Below, piece after piece: positions 1 through 6,657 of a stretch of 13,604 nt of DNA. Under the pieces are notes generated by a model that made no database searches, was not told the origin of the DNA, and saw only the letters and a program-made list of their open reading frames with translations. Position 1 is the first letter of the stretch. Every line of letters starts with the position of its first letter. Position numbers and translations under genes: made by a program. This stretch comes from Acidobacteriota bacterium (GTDB taxonomy: Bacteria; Acidobacteriota; Terriglobia; Terriglobales; Acidobacteriaceae), in NCBI GenBank assembly GCA_025353435.1, contig JANXQR010000583.1:1-13604 (forward strand), read 5' to 3'.

Positions 1-1
1 C

Positions 2-1213
2 GACGTCGCCGGCGATGGCATCCTGCTTGCCCGTGTCTCACACGGAATACTGGAACACAACGTCGCCTGGAACACCGGCATGCAGGAGACACAAACCATC
101 GGAACACCCAATGCCATCTGGCAATGGAGATGCCGGGACTGCCGGGTTGCATACAACGAAGGCTTCTTCAGCGATTCCCCGGGCGTAGATGGCGGCGTAT
201 TCGATGTTGATTATGGTGATCAGAACAATCTCCTCGAGCACAACTTCGGCCATGATTCTCAGGGCTATTGCATTTCCGTCTTTGGTGCCGAAGGAAAGAG
301 CGGGAATTCGGTTCATAGCTTGATTCAAGAAAATACCTGCATCCACAACGGGCGCAGTCCTCGCCTGTCGAGGCGGCAGGGAGCCATCTTTCTATACACG
401 TGGAATGGAGGCAAGCTCGACGGAGTGGAGATTGTGCATAACACTGTGGTTTGGGATCCCCCGCTCCGCGCTCCTGCATTCCAATCGAGCGCCGATTTCA
501 CCGGAGATCTACCCAATCGCTTTTCCGGCAACACAGTGATTGCAGCAACCGGATCGTTTGCATCCTCCAAATCACGCATTCAGTTTTCCGGCAATCGGTA
601 TTGCGCACGGAGAGCCCCTTCGTCTCCACGACGCGCGAGCTCGAACCGGATTTCAGTCTCAGGTGCCGCTACTTCCTCCAAAGAATCTGACCCGACCGCC
701 AGCAATCCCGATGAGCTTTGCGGCTGTCTTGAAAAATTACTCGCGGAGACATCTGGGACTGGTCTGCGCACCTCGGCCGCGACGGCGTCGATGATACCGC
801 ACGGTCAATGGACTCTGGGTGCTGTGCTTGCGCCGCCTGGAGAGCCCGGGGCGCGCGAATCGCGGAGCCAGTTGGTGCTGATGGAGAGCATGATGCAGCA
901 GTTCGGAGATCTCGGGCTTCGGGGCATCGTGATGCCCGGTCACGCCATAAGCGAGGATGCCATCCAGCAATGGCGAACGGATTGGAACTTCGCACCGTCG
1001 GTCGAGATCGACACAGCGCATGCGTCTGGGTTTCACGCAGCCGAGAATCACAGCGATGCCCCATTGCTACTCGTTTCCCCGGCCGGCGAAGTCGTCGCGA
1101 GTTGGCCATATCCCGTTTCACCCGCTGATGTCTGGTTGCAGATTCAGAGCCATCTTGGAACTCCGGCAGGAACACAGCAAATGCCGGCGTGTCACGTCCC
1201 GGAGGTCCAATAA
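2..1213 (+). CDS. Right-handed parallel beta-helix protein with thioredoxin-like C-terminal part; 5' partial and probably frameshifted
   Basis: The frame is open from base 2, so the start lies outside the window. The first 200 residues have the short repeating N-x-x-x-H-N and G-N-T-V style strands of right-handed parallel beta-helix (pectate lyase-like) proteins, for example HNVAWNTG, LLEHNFGHDSQG and IVHNTVVWD. Such folds bind or cleave acidic polysaccharides outside the cytoplasm. From about base 809 to the stop the sequence looks thioredoxin/redoxin-like (LVLMESMMQQFGDLGLRGI, then APLLLVSPAGEVVASW) but has no CxxC pair. Between about 604 and 808 this frame becomes Ala/Ser/Arg-rich, while another frame reads like protein (RTESPFVSTTRELEPDFS at 604-657, GDIWDWSAHLGRDGVDD near 745-795). 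I infer at least two frame changes, so the single long ORF is probably not the ancestral protein. The stop TAA overlaps the next gene's ATG. The substrate is unknown. Confidence 0.6.
   Translation, partial: DVAGDGILLARVSHGILEHNVAWNTGMQETQTIGTPNAIWQWRCRDCRVAYNEGFFSDSPGVDGGVFDVDYGDQNNLLEHNFGHDSQGYCISVFGAEGKSGNSVHSLIQENTCIHNGRSPRLSRRQGAIFLYTWNGGKLDGVEIVHNTVVWDPPLRAPAFQSSADFTGDLPNRFSGNTVIAATGSFASSKSRIQFSGNRYCARRAPSSPRRASSNRISVSGAATSSKESDPTASNPDELCGCLEKLLAETSGTGLRTSAATASMIPHGQWTLGAVLAPPGEPGARESRSQLVLMESMMQQFGDLGLRGIVMPGHAISEDAIQQWRTDWNFAPSVEIDTAHASGFHAAENHSDAPLLLVSPAGEVVASWPYPVSPADVWLQIQSHLGTPAGTQQMPACHVPEVQ
1201..1205 (+). promoter_or_regulatory. Shine-Dalgarno site of the SGNH hydrolase gene
   Basis: GGAGG lies 7 bases before the ATG at 1213 and within the last codons of the upstream gene. 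It decides the start codon against the upstream GTG at 1189. Confidence 0.75.
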
Positions 1214-2475
1214 TGCGTTCGAATAGATGCTCAGTGATTCCGGAACGCTGGTGGGCCGTGGCGCTCGTCTTGTTGGCAATCAGGCCCGCCCAAATTCATT
1301 CGCAGGAACTCGCAATTCATGACGGCGACCATGTGGTCTTCTATGGTGACAGCATCACCGCACAGCGCTTATACACACGCTTTGTCGAAGACTTCTTCCT
1401 GACTCATTGTCCGCAGATGCACGTTGAGTCCTGGAATGCGGGAATCCCGGGAGACACCGTGTATGGAGGCTATACCGGCGACATGCCATCACGGCTCAAG
1501 CGGGACGTGATTCCTCATCACCCGACCGTGATCACCGCTATGCTCGGCATGAACGATGGCTATTACATGCCTTTCAACCCGAAGTATCTAGAGATCTACA
1601 AAGACGGTTTTCGCAAGCTGCTCGAAGGCCTGCAGAGCGCGGCGCCTGCGGCGAGAATCACCCTCATCTCTCCCACACCCTACGATGAAGTCACGCATGG
1701 AACCGAGTTTGCCACTTACAACGAAGTTGTGAGCCACCACGCCGCGTTCGTGAAAGACCTGGCGTCGACGTCGCATCTCGGTTTCAGCGACTTCAATCAG
1801 GTTGAAACGGACCTGCTGCGTGCCGGAACACAAAAGGATCCTTCGCTGGCTGCTTTGTTGGTAACCGACCGCATTCATCCCGCCGAAGCATCTCATTGGG
1901 TCATGGCCGCCACGCTTGCGCGCTCCTGGGGACTGTCACCCATCGTGAGCCGCGTACGGTTGGATGCGACGACTGGCACCACAGTTTCGGCTGAAAACAC
2001 AGCGGTTTCTCACCTCACCTTCAGCGACGGCAAATTGCGGTGGACGCAGGTAGACAAATCATTGCCGCTCCCCCTACCTCTTGATGATGAAATGATCAAG
2101 TTTGTCCTCAGCATCTCCGATTTGGCCGCAATGGATCGGCAACTCCTCGTTGTTCATGGTCTGCCGGCTATTCGCTACTCCCTCGGCATTGATGGTCATC
2201 CCATCGCCTCGTTCACGCCGGAGCAGCTTTCCTCGGGAGTGAATCTTGCCCTCTACGCCACCCCGATGCAGGACCAGGCGATGGGCGTCGATGGAATCGA
2301 ATTGAAGCGCACAAGACTGGACGAGGCTCGTTTCCTGCTCGCCATTGAAGATCCGAAAGCCTCCAACTCTGCCGATGCAATCACTGCGTTGGAAGCGAAG
2401 GAAACAATGCTGGAGGTCGAACAGTGCAAGGCGGCCCAACCCAAGCCGCACGAGTTTGAACTTTCCCCAGAGTAG
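1213..2475 (+). CDS. Secreted SGNH/GDSL-family hydrolase (esterase)
   Basis: This is a 420-residue serine esterase of the SGNH fold. The blocks are block I FYGDSIT (Ser47), block II NAGIPGDT (Gly77), block III GMND (Asn114) and block V DRIHP (Asp219, His222), so the catalytic set is complete. Residues 1-30 form a signal peptide with the hydrophobic run WWAVALVLLAI and likely cleavage near HSQ, placing the enzyme in the periplasm or outside. Residues after about 240 form an extra C-terminal region I cannot assign. I chose the ATG at 1213 because GGAGG (1201-1205) sits 7 bases upstream. An in-frame GTG at 1189 is possible but has no such site and lies inside the upstream gene. The start overlaps the upstream stop (TAATG, 1211-1215), suggesting translational coupling. 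Beside a beta-helix protein and a glycosidase it may deacylate a plant or microbial polysaccharide; that role is inferred. Confidence 0.88.
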   Translation: MRSNRCSVIPERWWAVALVLLAIRPAQIHSQELAIHDGDHVVFYGDSITAQRLYTRFVEDFFLTHCPQMHVESWNAGIPGDTVYGGYTGDMPSRLKRDVIPHHPTVITAMLGMNDGYYMPFNPKYLEIYKDGFRKLLEGLQSAAPAARITLISPTPYDEVTHGTEFATYNEVVSHHAAFVKDLASTSHLGFSDFNQVETDLLRAGTQKDPSLAALLVTDRIHPAEASHWVMAATLARSWGLSPIVSRVRLDATTGTTVSAENTAVSHLTFSDGKLRWTQVDKSLPLPLPLDDEMIKFVLSISDLAAMDRQLLVVHGLPAIRYSLGIDGHPIASFTPEQLSSGVNLALYATPMQDQAMGVDGIELKRTRLDEARFLLAIEDPKASNSADAITALEAKETMLEVEQCKAAQPKPHEFELSPE

Positions 2476-2499
2476 GTTCAACGAGACAAAGGATTCCCC

Positions 2500-3921
2500 A
2501 TGGAGTGGTCTTCCAACCCGATCGATCCGGCTCGTCGTGAGCTCTTCGGCCGAATCGCGAGCATCATCATCGCCGCATCCGCACCGTCTTCTGTCCTGCG
2601 GCTACTTGCAGAACCTCCTGGAGTGGCGCAGGCGCTCGACCGCGATCACGTCGGCTTGATGTTAAAGCCGTTCTTTCGCTGCGATGATTCTGACCTCTGG
2701 CGCCTCTTGATAGATGCCTACACCGATTGCATCCTCGGCAAGATCCGCCCGCCCGACCCACCACTTGCGCACAATTGGATCGTTCCAGGCGGTGGGTACT
2801 ACGCCCAATGGCTGTGGGACACGATGTTCGTGCTTGATCTGCTCGCAATCTTGCCGGGACAACAGGAGACTATTCGCGGAGTCTTCCAGAATTATTGGGA
2901 CTTCCAGCAACGCTGGAGCAGGGTGAAGCCGCCATTCATGCATGGCATGATCGCGAACTTCATGGCTCCATACGACGCACCTGCCGAACGTCCAGGCAAG
3001 GAATGGGAGACATTTCCTGCGTACTCACAGGCGCCCCTGTTGGCGTGGGGCATGGAGCGCGTTTACAGGCGGAATGGCGACAGAGAGCTCCTGCGCAAAG
3101 GGGTTCAGCCCTTGGAAGATTTCCATGAGTGGTATTGGCGCGAGCGCGACGTGACCGGGTGTGGGTTGATCGGCGTCGGCGCCTAAAGCGGGGATGCGCA
3201 ACACGCCCGTTATGAAACGTACGACCGCGAAGTGGATCTCGATGATCTAACCATGACGCCTCATCCTGTCCGTTCCGCGGGCCCGCAGAATGGCGCGTGG
3301 TACGGAAACATTCTGATCCCCGCCAACACTTCGTATCTTTTGCTGTCAGAGCTCTCACTCGTTTGGATAGCGAACATTCTCGGTGAACATTCGATTGCCA
3401 AACGTCGCAGAGCCCGGTATGCTCGCGGCGTCCAATCCATGCGGACCCACATGTGGTCGCAGAGCCAGGGCTGCTTTCTCGCTGTCCAGCGCGACACGCT
3501 CAGGCAGATTCAGTCACCAACCGTGGGCGGCTTTGTGCCGTTGATGGCTCGTGTGCCCACGGCTGCTCAGGCAACCGCAATGGCTTCGGCCCTGGCCAAG
3601 CCGGAGTGGGCAACATCCCTGCCTGTTCCCACCGTTTCGAGCAAGAATCCTGGATATATATCTTCAGAATTCTGGCGCGGAGACGTTTGGCCTGCGCCCA
3701 ACTATCAGATCGCCAGCGGGCTTGCCGCGTATGGCATGCGCTCTGAGGCGGCTCGGATAGCTGAACTCACCGTGTCCAATGCCCTCAATGTAGGCATCTC
3801 GGAGCGTTACGACTCCGGCAGCGGGGCGGCGCTGGGCGTAAAAGGTCTAGGCATGTCCGCCACCATCATCACAATGATGCTCGACGGACTGACCAGCCGG
3901 TATCAACTGAGGAAAATCTAG
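2500..3921 (+). pseudogene. Glycoside hydrolase, (alpha/alpha)6-barrel (GH63/GH37 or MGH1-like), interrupted by an in-frame TAA
   Basis: Two open stretches, 2500-3183 (228 codons) and about 3187-3921, lie in the same frame and are separated only by TAA at 3184-3186. Together they give a protein of about 473 residues of the (alpha/alpha)6-barrel glycosidase type. Family-like features are QWLWDTMF (residues 103-110, Asp107 a candidate acid), FWRGDVWPAPNYQ (about 391-403) and ISERYDS near 433-439 with a candidate base Glu435. Reading across the stop gives GVGA-stop-SGDAQHARYETYD, which continues smoothly if the stop replaced a Tyr codon (TAC or TAT). The N-terminus has RR at 12-13 followed by a hydrophobic stretch, so a Tat-like export signal is possible but weak. 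AAAGGA at 2488-2493 is the ribosome binding site, and the upstream esterase ends 24 bases before. A GTG at 3232 could restart translation, but half a barrel is unlikely to be active. The alternative explanation is a single sequencing error. Confidence 0.8.
3184..3186 (+). other. In-frame premature stop (TAA) in the glycoside hydrolase gene
   Basis: TAA interrupts an otherwise continuous frame. The residues on both sides align as one conserved-looking stretch, so one substitution in a Tyr codon explains it. There is no frame change. Confidence 0.75.
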
Positions 3922-4157
3922 GCTCTCCCGATCGTCAGGCCACGCGGTCCCATGTCAAGCAATCCGATGATGAAGACGGTATGCGGGCACCCCATTTGGC
4001 GGATCAGACGAGTGAGGTACGGAAAGCTTGCACGACCAATACGCGACCATCACCGACAATTGTCATGTTAATGAAAAAATGGGACTTAGCTGAAACCCAT
4101 AAAAACTTCCCATGGAGAAGCTCATTTCTTGAAGCTGCGTAACTTATTGATTCTAAA
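3922..4157. other. Intergenic gap between the glycan operon and tRNA-Phe
   Basis: No open reading frame with protein-like content is visible here. The right end is AT-rich and holds a weak terminator-like hairpin for the minus strand. I see no duplicate of the tRNA 3' end and no integrase fragment. Confidence 0.5.
4074..4100 (-). terminator. Possible intrinsic terminator of tRNA-Phe
   Basis: On the minus strand ATGGG (4100-4096) pairs with CCCAT (4083-4079), followed by a run of six T (complement of 4079-4074). The stem is only 5 bp with a 12-base loop, so it is weak. It lies about 58 bases beyond the tRNA 3' end in the right orientation. Confidence 0.35.
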
Positions 4158-4232
4158 TGGTGGCCAGAGACGGGATTGAACCGCCGACGCCGGCCTTTTC
4201 AGGGCCGCGCTCTACCACTGAGCTATCTGGCC
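4158..4232 (-). tRNA. tRNA-Phe (anticodon GAA)
   Basis: The minus strand folds into a complete cloverleaf. The acceptor arm is GGCCAGA/TCTGGCC, the D stem GCTC/GAGC, the anticodon stem CGGCC/GGCCG with loop CTGAAAA (anticodon GAA, plus-strand 4198-4200), and the T arm GGCGG/CCGTC with loop TTCAATC. The discriminator is A and the CCA end is encoded at 4160-4158. It delivers phenylalanine to UUC/UUU codons. Its 3' end faces the damaged glycan operon and its 5' side faces the deaminase gene, which is transcribed in the opposite direction. Confidence 0.96.
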
Positions 4233-4327
4233 CCAGTGCGAACATGTTGATTGCAATTTCCTGCGCGAATCCGGTCGGGCCGGAAGGGTAAAAAGTCCCT
4301 CGAACAGTGCGCTACAACAACCGTTTG

Positions 4328-4357
4328 AGTATATCAATTGTTGGGCCTGAACTCCAA
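4328..4357 (-). promoter_or_regulatory. Possible promoter for tRNA-Phe
   Basis: On the minus strand TTGGAG (4357-4352) and TATACT (4333-4328) are 18 bases apart, resembling -35 and -10 elements. Transcription would begin near 4321 and give a leader of roughly 90 bases, long for a tRNA but removable by RNase P. Only pattern matching supports this. Confidence 0.3.
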
Positions 4358-4439
4358 GCCAGCCGCGCCTCCATTGCCGCCCTGGCCAAACGGCCTTGAT
4401 TCCCACGGAATTCTCGTCCGTCCGCCGCTGCGTCTGCCC

Positions 4440-4445
4440 TACACT
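4440..4445 (+). promoter_or_regulatory. Candidate -10 element (TACACT) close to the deaminase start
   Basis: TACACT ends 11 bases before the ATG at 4457. As a -10 box it would start transcription about 5 bases before the ATG. No -35 match is evident. The same motif precedes the next two genes. Confidence 0.35.
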
Positions 4446-4456
4446 TGAAAGCAATC

Positions 4457-6067
4457 ATGCGAATCCCCCTTCCGGCCCTCATCGGCCGCGCTCTGATTGT
4501 GTCGCTTCTTTCGCTGCCACTCGCCGCCGCGTTTGCGCAGCCGGCTACAGTCGCAAAGAACTCTCCCTCCGGTCGAAGCGCATCCGATGTTGGCACAGTG
4601 CGGGCCTTTCAAACTGCTGCCCATGCCGGCGCGCCCGCCATCTACGCATTCCTGCTGCAATTTCCCAAAGGCGCTGACCTCCATGTTCACCTCTCCGGCG
4701 CCATCTACGCGGAAACTTTCATTCGCGATGCCGGTGAGGACGGCATTTGCGTGGACCCAGTTGCCCTTCGCTTTGTGCATCCCCCTTGCGAAGGCGCCCT
4801 CGTTCCCGCCGCTCGGCTTTCCGGCATTCTCACCAGCGCCGACCAGGACCTTTACGACCGTCTCATCAACTCCTTCTCTATGCGCAGCTTTGTTCCCACC
4901 ACCGGCTTCAGTGGCCACGATCAGTTCTTCTCCACATTCGGCAAATTCGGCGGCCTCGACAAAAAACACACCGGCGAGTGGGTCGATGAAGTCGCTGCCC
5001 TCGCCGCCTCGCAAAATCAGCAATACCTCGAGCTGATGCAGACCCCGCCCTTCGGCCATGCTGCCGCACTCTCTCATCAGATCAGCTGGCCAGCGCCGCC
5101 TGAGTCTGCGGATTTTGCAACCATGCGCCAGGCCCTCCTCGATCGCGGTCTCCGCGACGAGGTCAAGACCGACATGGACGATGTGCACGACGCCGAAGCG
5201 CGTAGAAAGGAGCTCGAGCACTGTGGCACCCCACAAGCTGCGCCCGCCTGCTCCGTCGAAATTCGCTACATCTATCAGATCTTGAGAGCCAACGCGCCAC
5301 AAGTCGTCTTCGCCCAGACCCTCCTTGGCTTTGAGACCATCGCGCAAACCATGGAGAAAGGCGAGCACGGCTTCCTCGGCATCAACTTCGTGCAGCCTGA
5401 AGATGGTTACGTCTCCATGCACGACTACACGCTGCAGATGAAAATGCTCAACTACCTGCACTCCGTTTATCCCAAAGTCCACATCAGCCTGCACGCCGGC
5501 GAGGTCGCACCCGGCCTTGTTCCCCCCGACGGCCTCCGCTTCCACGTCCGCCAGGCTGTCGAGCTGGGCCACGCCGAGCGCATCGGACACGGCGTCGACG
5601 TCGCCTATGAGAACGACGCGGCTAGCCTGCTGAAAGAACTTGCCGCAAAGCACGTCATGATCGAAATCAATCTCAGCTCCAACGAAGGAATCCTCGGCAT
5701 CAAGGGCGCCGATCATCCCTTCCCGGTCTATCGCGCCGCGCATGTTCCCGTCGCTCTCTCGACAGACGATGAAGGCGTGAGCCGCATCGACATCACGCAT
5801 GAGTATGTCCGCGCCGTCCTCGACTATCACCTCACTTACAAGGACCTGAAGCAACTCGCCCGCACCGGCATGGAGCACAATTTCCTTCCCGGCAAAAGCC
5901 TCTGGGCCCAGCCCGATGCCTTCGGCTCTCCCATTCCGGAGTGCCGCGCAAATCTCGGCGCAGACAAGCCTTCCTCCGCTTGCAGCAAATTCCTCGCAAC
6001 CAGCGAAAAGGCCACGGCTCAATACGAGCTCGAGCGCCGGTTCCGCGCCTTCGAAGCAAAATTCTGA
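4457..6067 (+). CDS. Exported adenosine deaminase-like metallohydrolase (ADGF/ADA family)
   Basis: A 536-residue amidohydrolase that would deaminate adenosine or a related purine to the inosine-type product with a Zn ion. The ADA ligands and catalytic residues are in order: HVH (His76, His78), SLHAGE (His346, Glu349), IGHGVD (His378) and STDD (Asp437, Asp438). NLSSNE at about 405-410 matches the substrate-side loop. Residues 1-28 form a signal peptide (LIVSLLSLPLAAAFAQ), so it acts outside the cytoplasm. It is longer than cytosolic ADA (about 340 residues) because of the N-terminal extension and an insert before HAGE, as in secreted ADGF-type enzymes. I chose ATG 4457; the in-frame TTG at 4445 would place four residues before it and overlaps TACACT. 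No good ribosome binding site is present, only GAAAG. A Na+ symporter two genes downstream fits salvage of the product, but that link is inferred. Confidence 0.9.
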   Translation: MRIPLPALIGRALIVSLLSLPLAAAFAQPATVAKNSPSGRSASDVGTVRAFQTAAHAGAPAIYAFLLQFPKGADLHVHLSGAIYAETFIRDAGEDGICVDPVALRFVHPPCEGALVPAARLSGILTSADQDLYDRLINSFSMRSFVPTTGFSGHDQFFSTFGKFGGLDKKHTGEWVDEVAALAASQNQQYLELMQTPPFGHAAALSHQISWPAPPESADFATMRQALLDRGLRDEVKTDMDDVHDAEARRKELEHCGTPQAAPACSVEIRYIYQILRANAPQVVFAQTLLGFETIAQTMEKGEHGFLGINFVQPEDGYVSMHDYTLQMKMLNYLHSVYPKVHISLHAGEVAPGLVPPDGLRFHVRQAVELGHAERIGHGVDVAYENDAASLLKELAAKHVMIEINLSSNEGILGIKGADHPFPVYRAAHVPVALSTDDEGVSRIDITHEYVRAVLDYHLTYKDLKQLARTGMEHNFLPGKSLWAQPDAFGSPIPECRANLGADKPSSACSKFLATSEKATAQYELERRFRAFEAKF

Positions 6068-6091
6068 CTGGCTCCGACAATCAATCAGCTT

Positions 6092-6097
6092 TACACT
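6092..6097 (+). promoter_or_regulatory. Candidate -10 element (TACACT) just before the YjbR-like gene
   Basis: TACACT ends 7 bases before the ATG at 6105 with no ribosome binding site between. If it is a -10 box, the transcript would begin at or within a base of the ATG, making the mRNA leaderless. Confidence 0.35.
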
Positions 6098-6104
6098 TTG
6101 GCCC

Positions 6105-6560
6105 ATGGATAACGAGCACATCCGCAACCTCTGCATGAGCTTCCCGCACGTCGCAGAGACCGTCAACTGGGGCCATCACCTCGTCTACTGGGTTGGCGAT
6201 CGGGACATTGGAGGCCGCATGTTTGCTTCAACCGACCTCGATGGCAGTGGAGTCGGCGTCCTTTCGTTCCATTGCGGCGCCGAGCGTTTTCACGAACTCC
6301 TCGAAATCGAAGGCATGCGCCCCACGCCCTATTCAGCCAAAAATTTCTGGGTCACAATGGAGCGTTGGGACGTCCTGCGCCGGAACCAAATCGAAGACGA
6401 ACTCCGCCGCGCGCATGCACTTATTTTCGAGAAGCTCCCCAAGCGAACCAAGACCGTCCTCGCCTTGCCGGAGAAGGAAAGCAACAAGGTCATCCGCGAA
6501 CGCCGAAAGCTCCTCGCCACGCGCGCCCGTCCCGCCACGCGTACCGTGCCGAAGAAATAG
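6105..6560 (+). CDS. MmcQ/YjbR family protein
   Basis: A 151-residue soluble protein with the MmcQ/YjbR pattern: a helix with FPHVAETVNWGHHLVYWV (13-30), then a beta-rich middle (GGRMFASTDLDG, GVGVLSFHC) and the FWVTMERWDV strand (81-90) followed by a helix. The fold is called DNA-binding-like, but no general function is established. The tail (110-151) is rich in Lys and Arg and could contact nucleic acid. I chose ATG 6105; the open frame extends back to 5916 but overlaps the deaminase gene, and its conserved part starts at MDNEHIRNLC. It lies 37 bases after the deaminase stop, so co-transcription is possible, although it appears to have its own near-start TACACT motif. Confidence 0.82.
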   Translation: MDNEHIRNLCMSFPHVAETVNWGHHLVYWVGDRDIGGRMFASTDLDGSGVGVLSFHCGAERFHELLEIEGMRPTPYSAKNFWVTMERWDVLRRNQIEDELRRAHALIFEKLPKRTKTVLALPEKESNKVIRERRKLLATRARPATRTVPKK

Positions 6561-6612
6561 ATTCTTTCTGCTCGACGCCACGAAGTTCAAGCCCTTTGCG
6601 CACCCGGTCCGA

Positions 6613-6618
6613 TACACT
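6613..6618 (+). promoter_or_regulatory. TACACT motif upstream of the symporter
   Basis: The third copy of TACACT in this gene group ends 39 bases before the ATG at 6658. Here a normal leader with a strong ribosome binding site would follow. Confidence 0.3.
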
Positions 6619-6641
6619 TCTCGGAACCGCTGAAATCCAGG

Positions 6642-6655
6642 TGAGGTGATCCTCA
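6642..6655 (+). promoter_or_regulatory. Extended Shine-Dalgarno site within a small hairpin
   Basis: GAGGTGATCC (6643-6652) can pair over 10 bases with the usual 3' end of bacterial 16S rRNA. TGAGG (6642-6646) can also pair with CCTCA (6651-6655) around a TGAT loop, which would hide the site immediately before the ATG at 6658. Both pairings are visible, but the effect on translation is inference. Confidence 0.5.
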
Positions 6656-6657
6656 GG

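Noticed and set aside
3982..4000. A possible second, decayed copy of the 12941 palindrome (GGGCACCCCATTTGGC)
   Set aside because: It shares only a few bases (CCCCAT) and lacks a matching arm.
4439..6166. A 575-codon open frame on the minus strand over the deaminase gene
   Set aside because: It is antisense to a gene with complete ADA catalytic motifs. The strong C bias at third positions removes stops from the opposite strand, and its Gly/Ala/Val-rich product has no recognisable motif.
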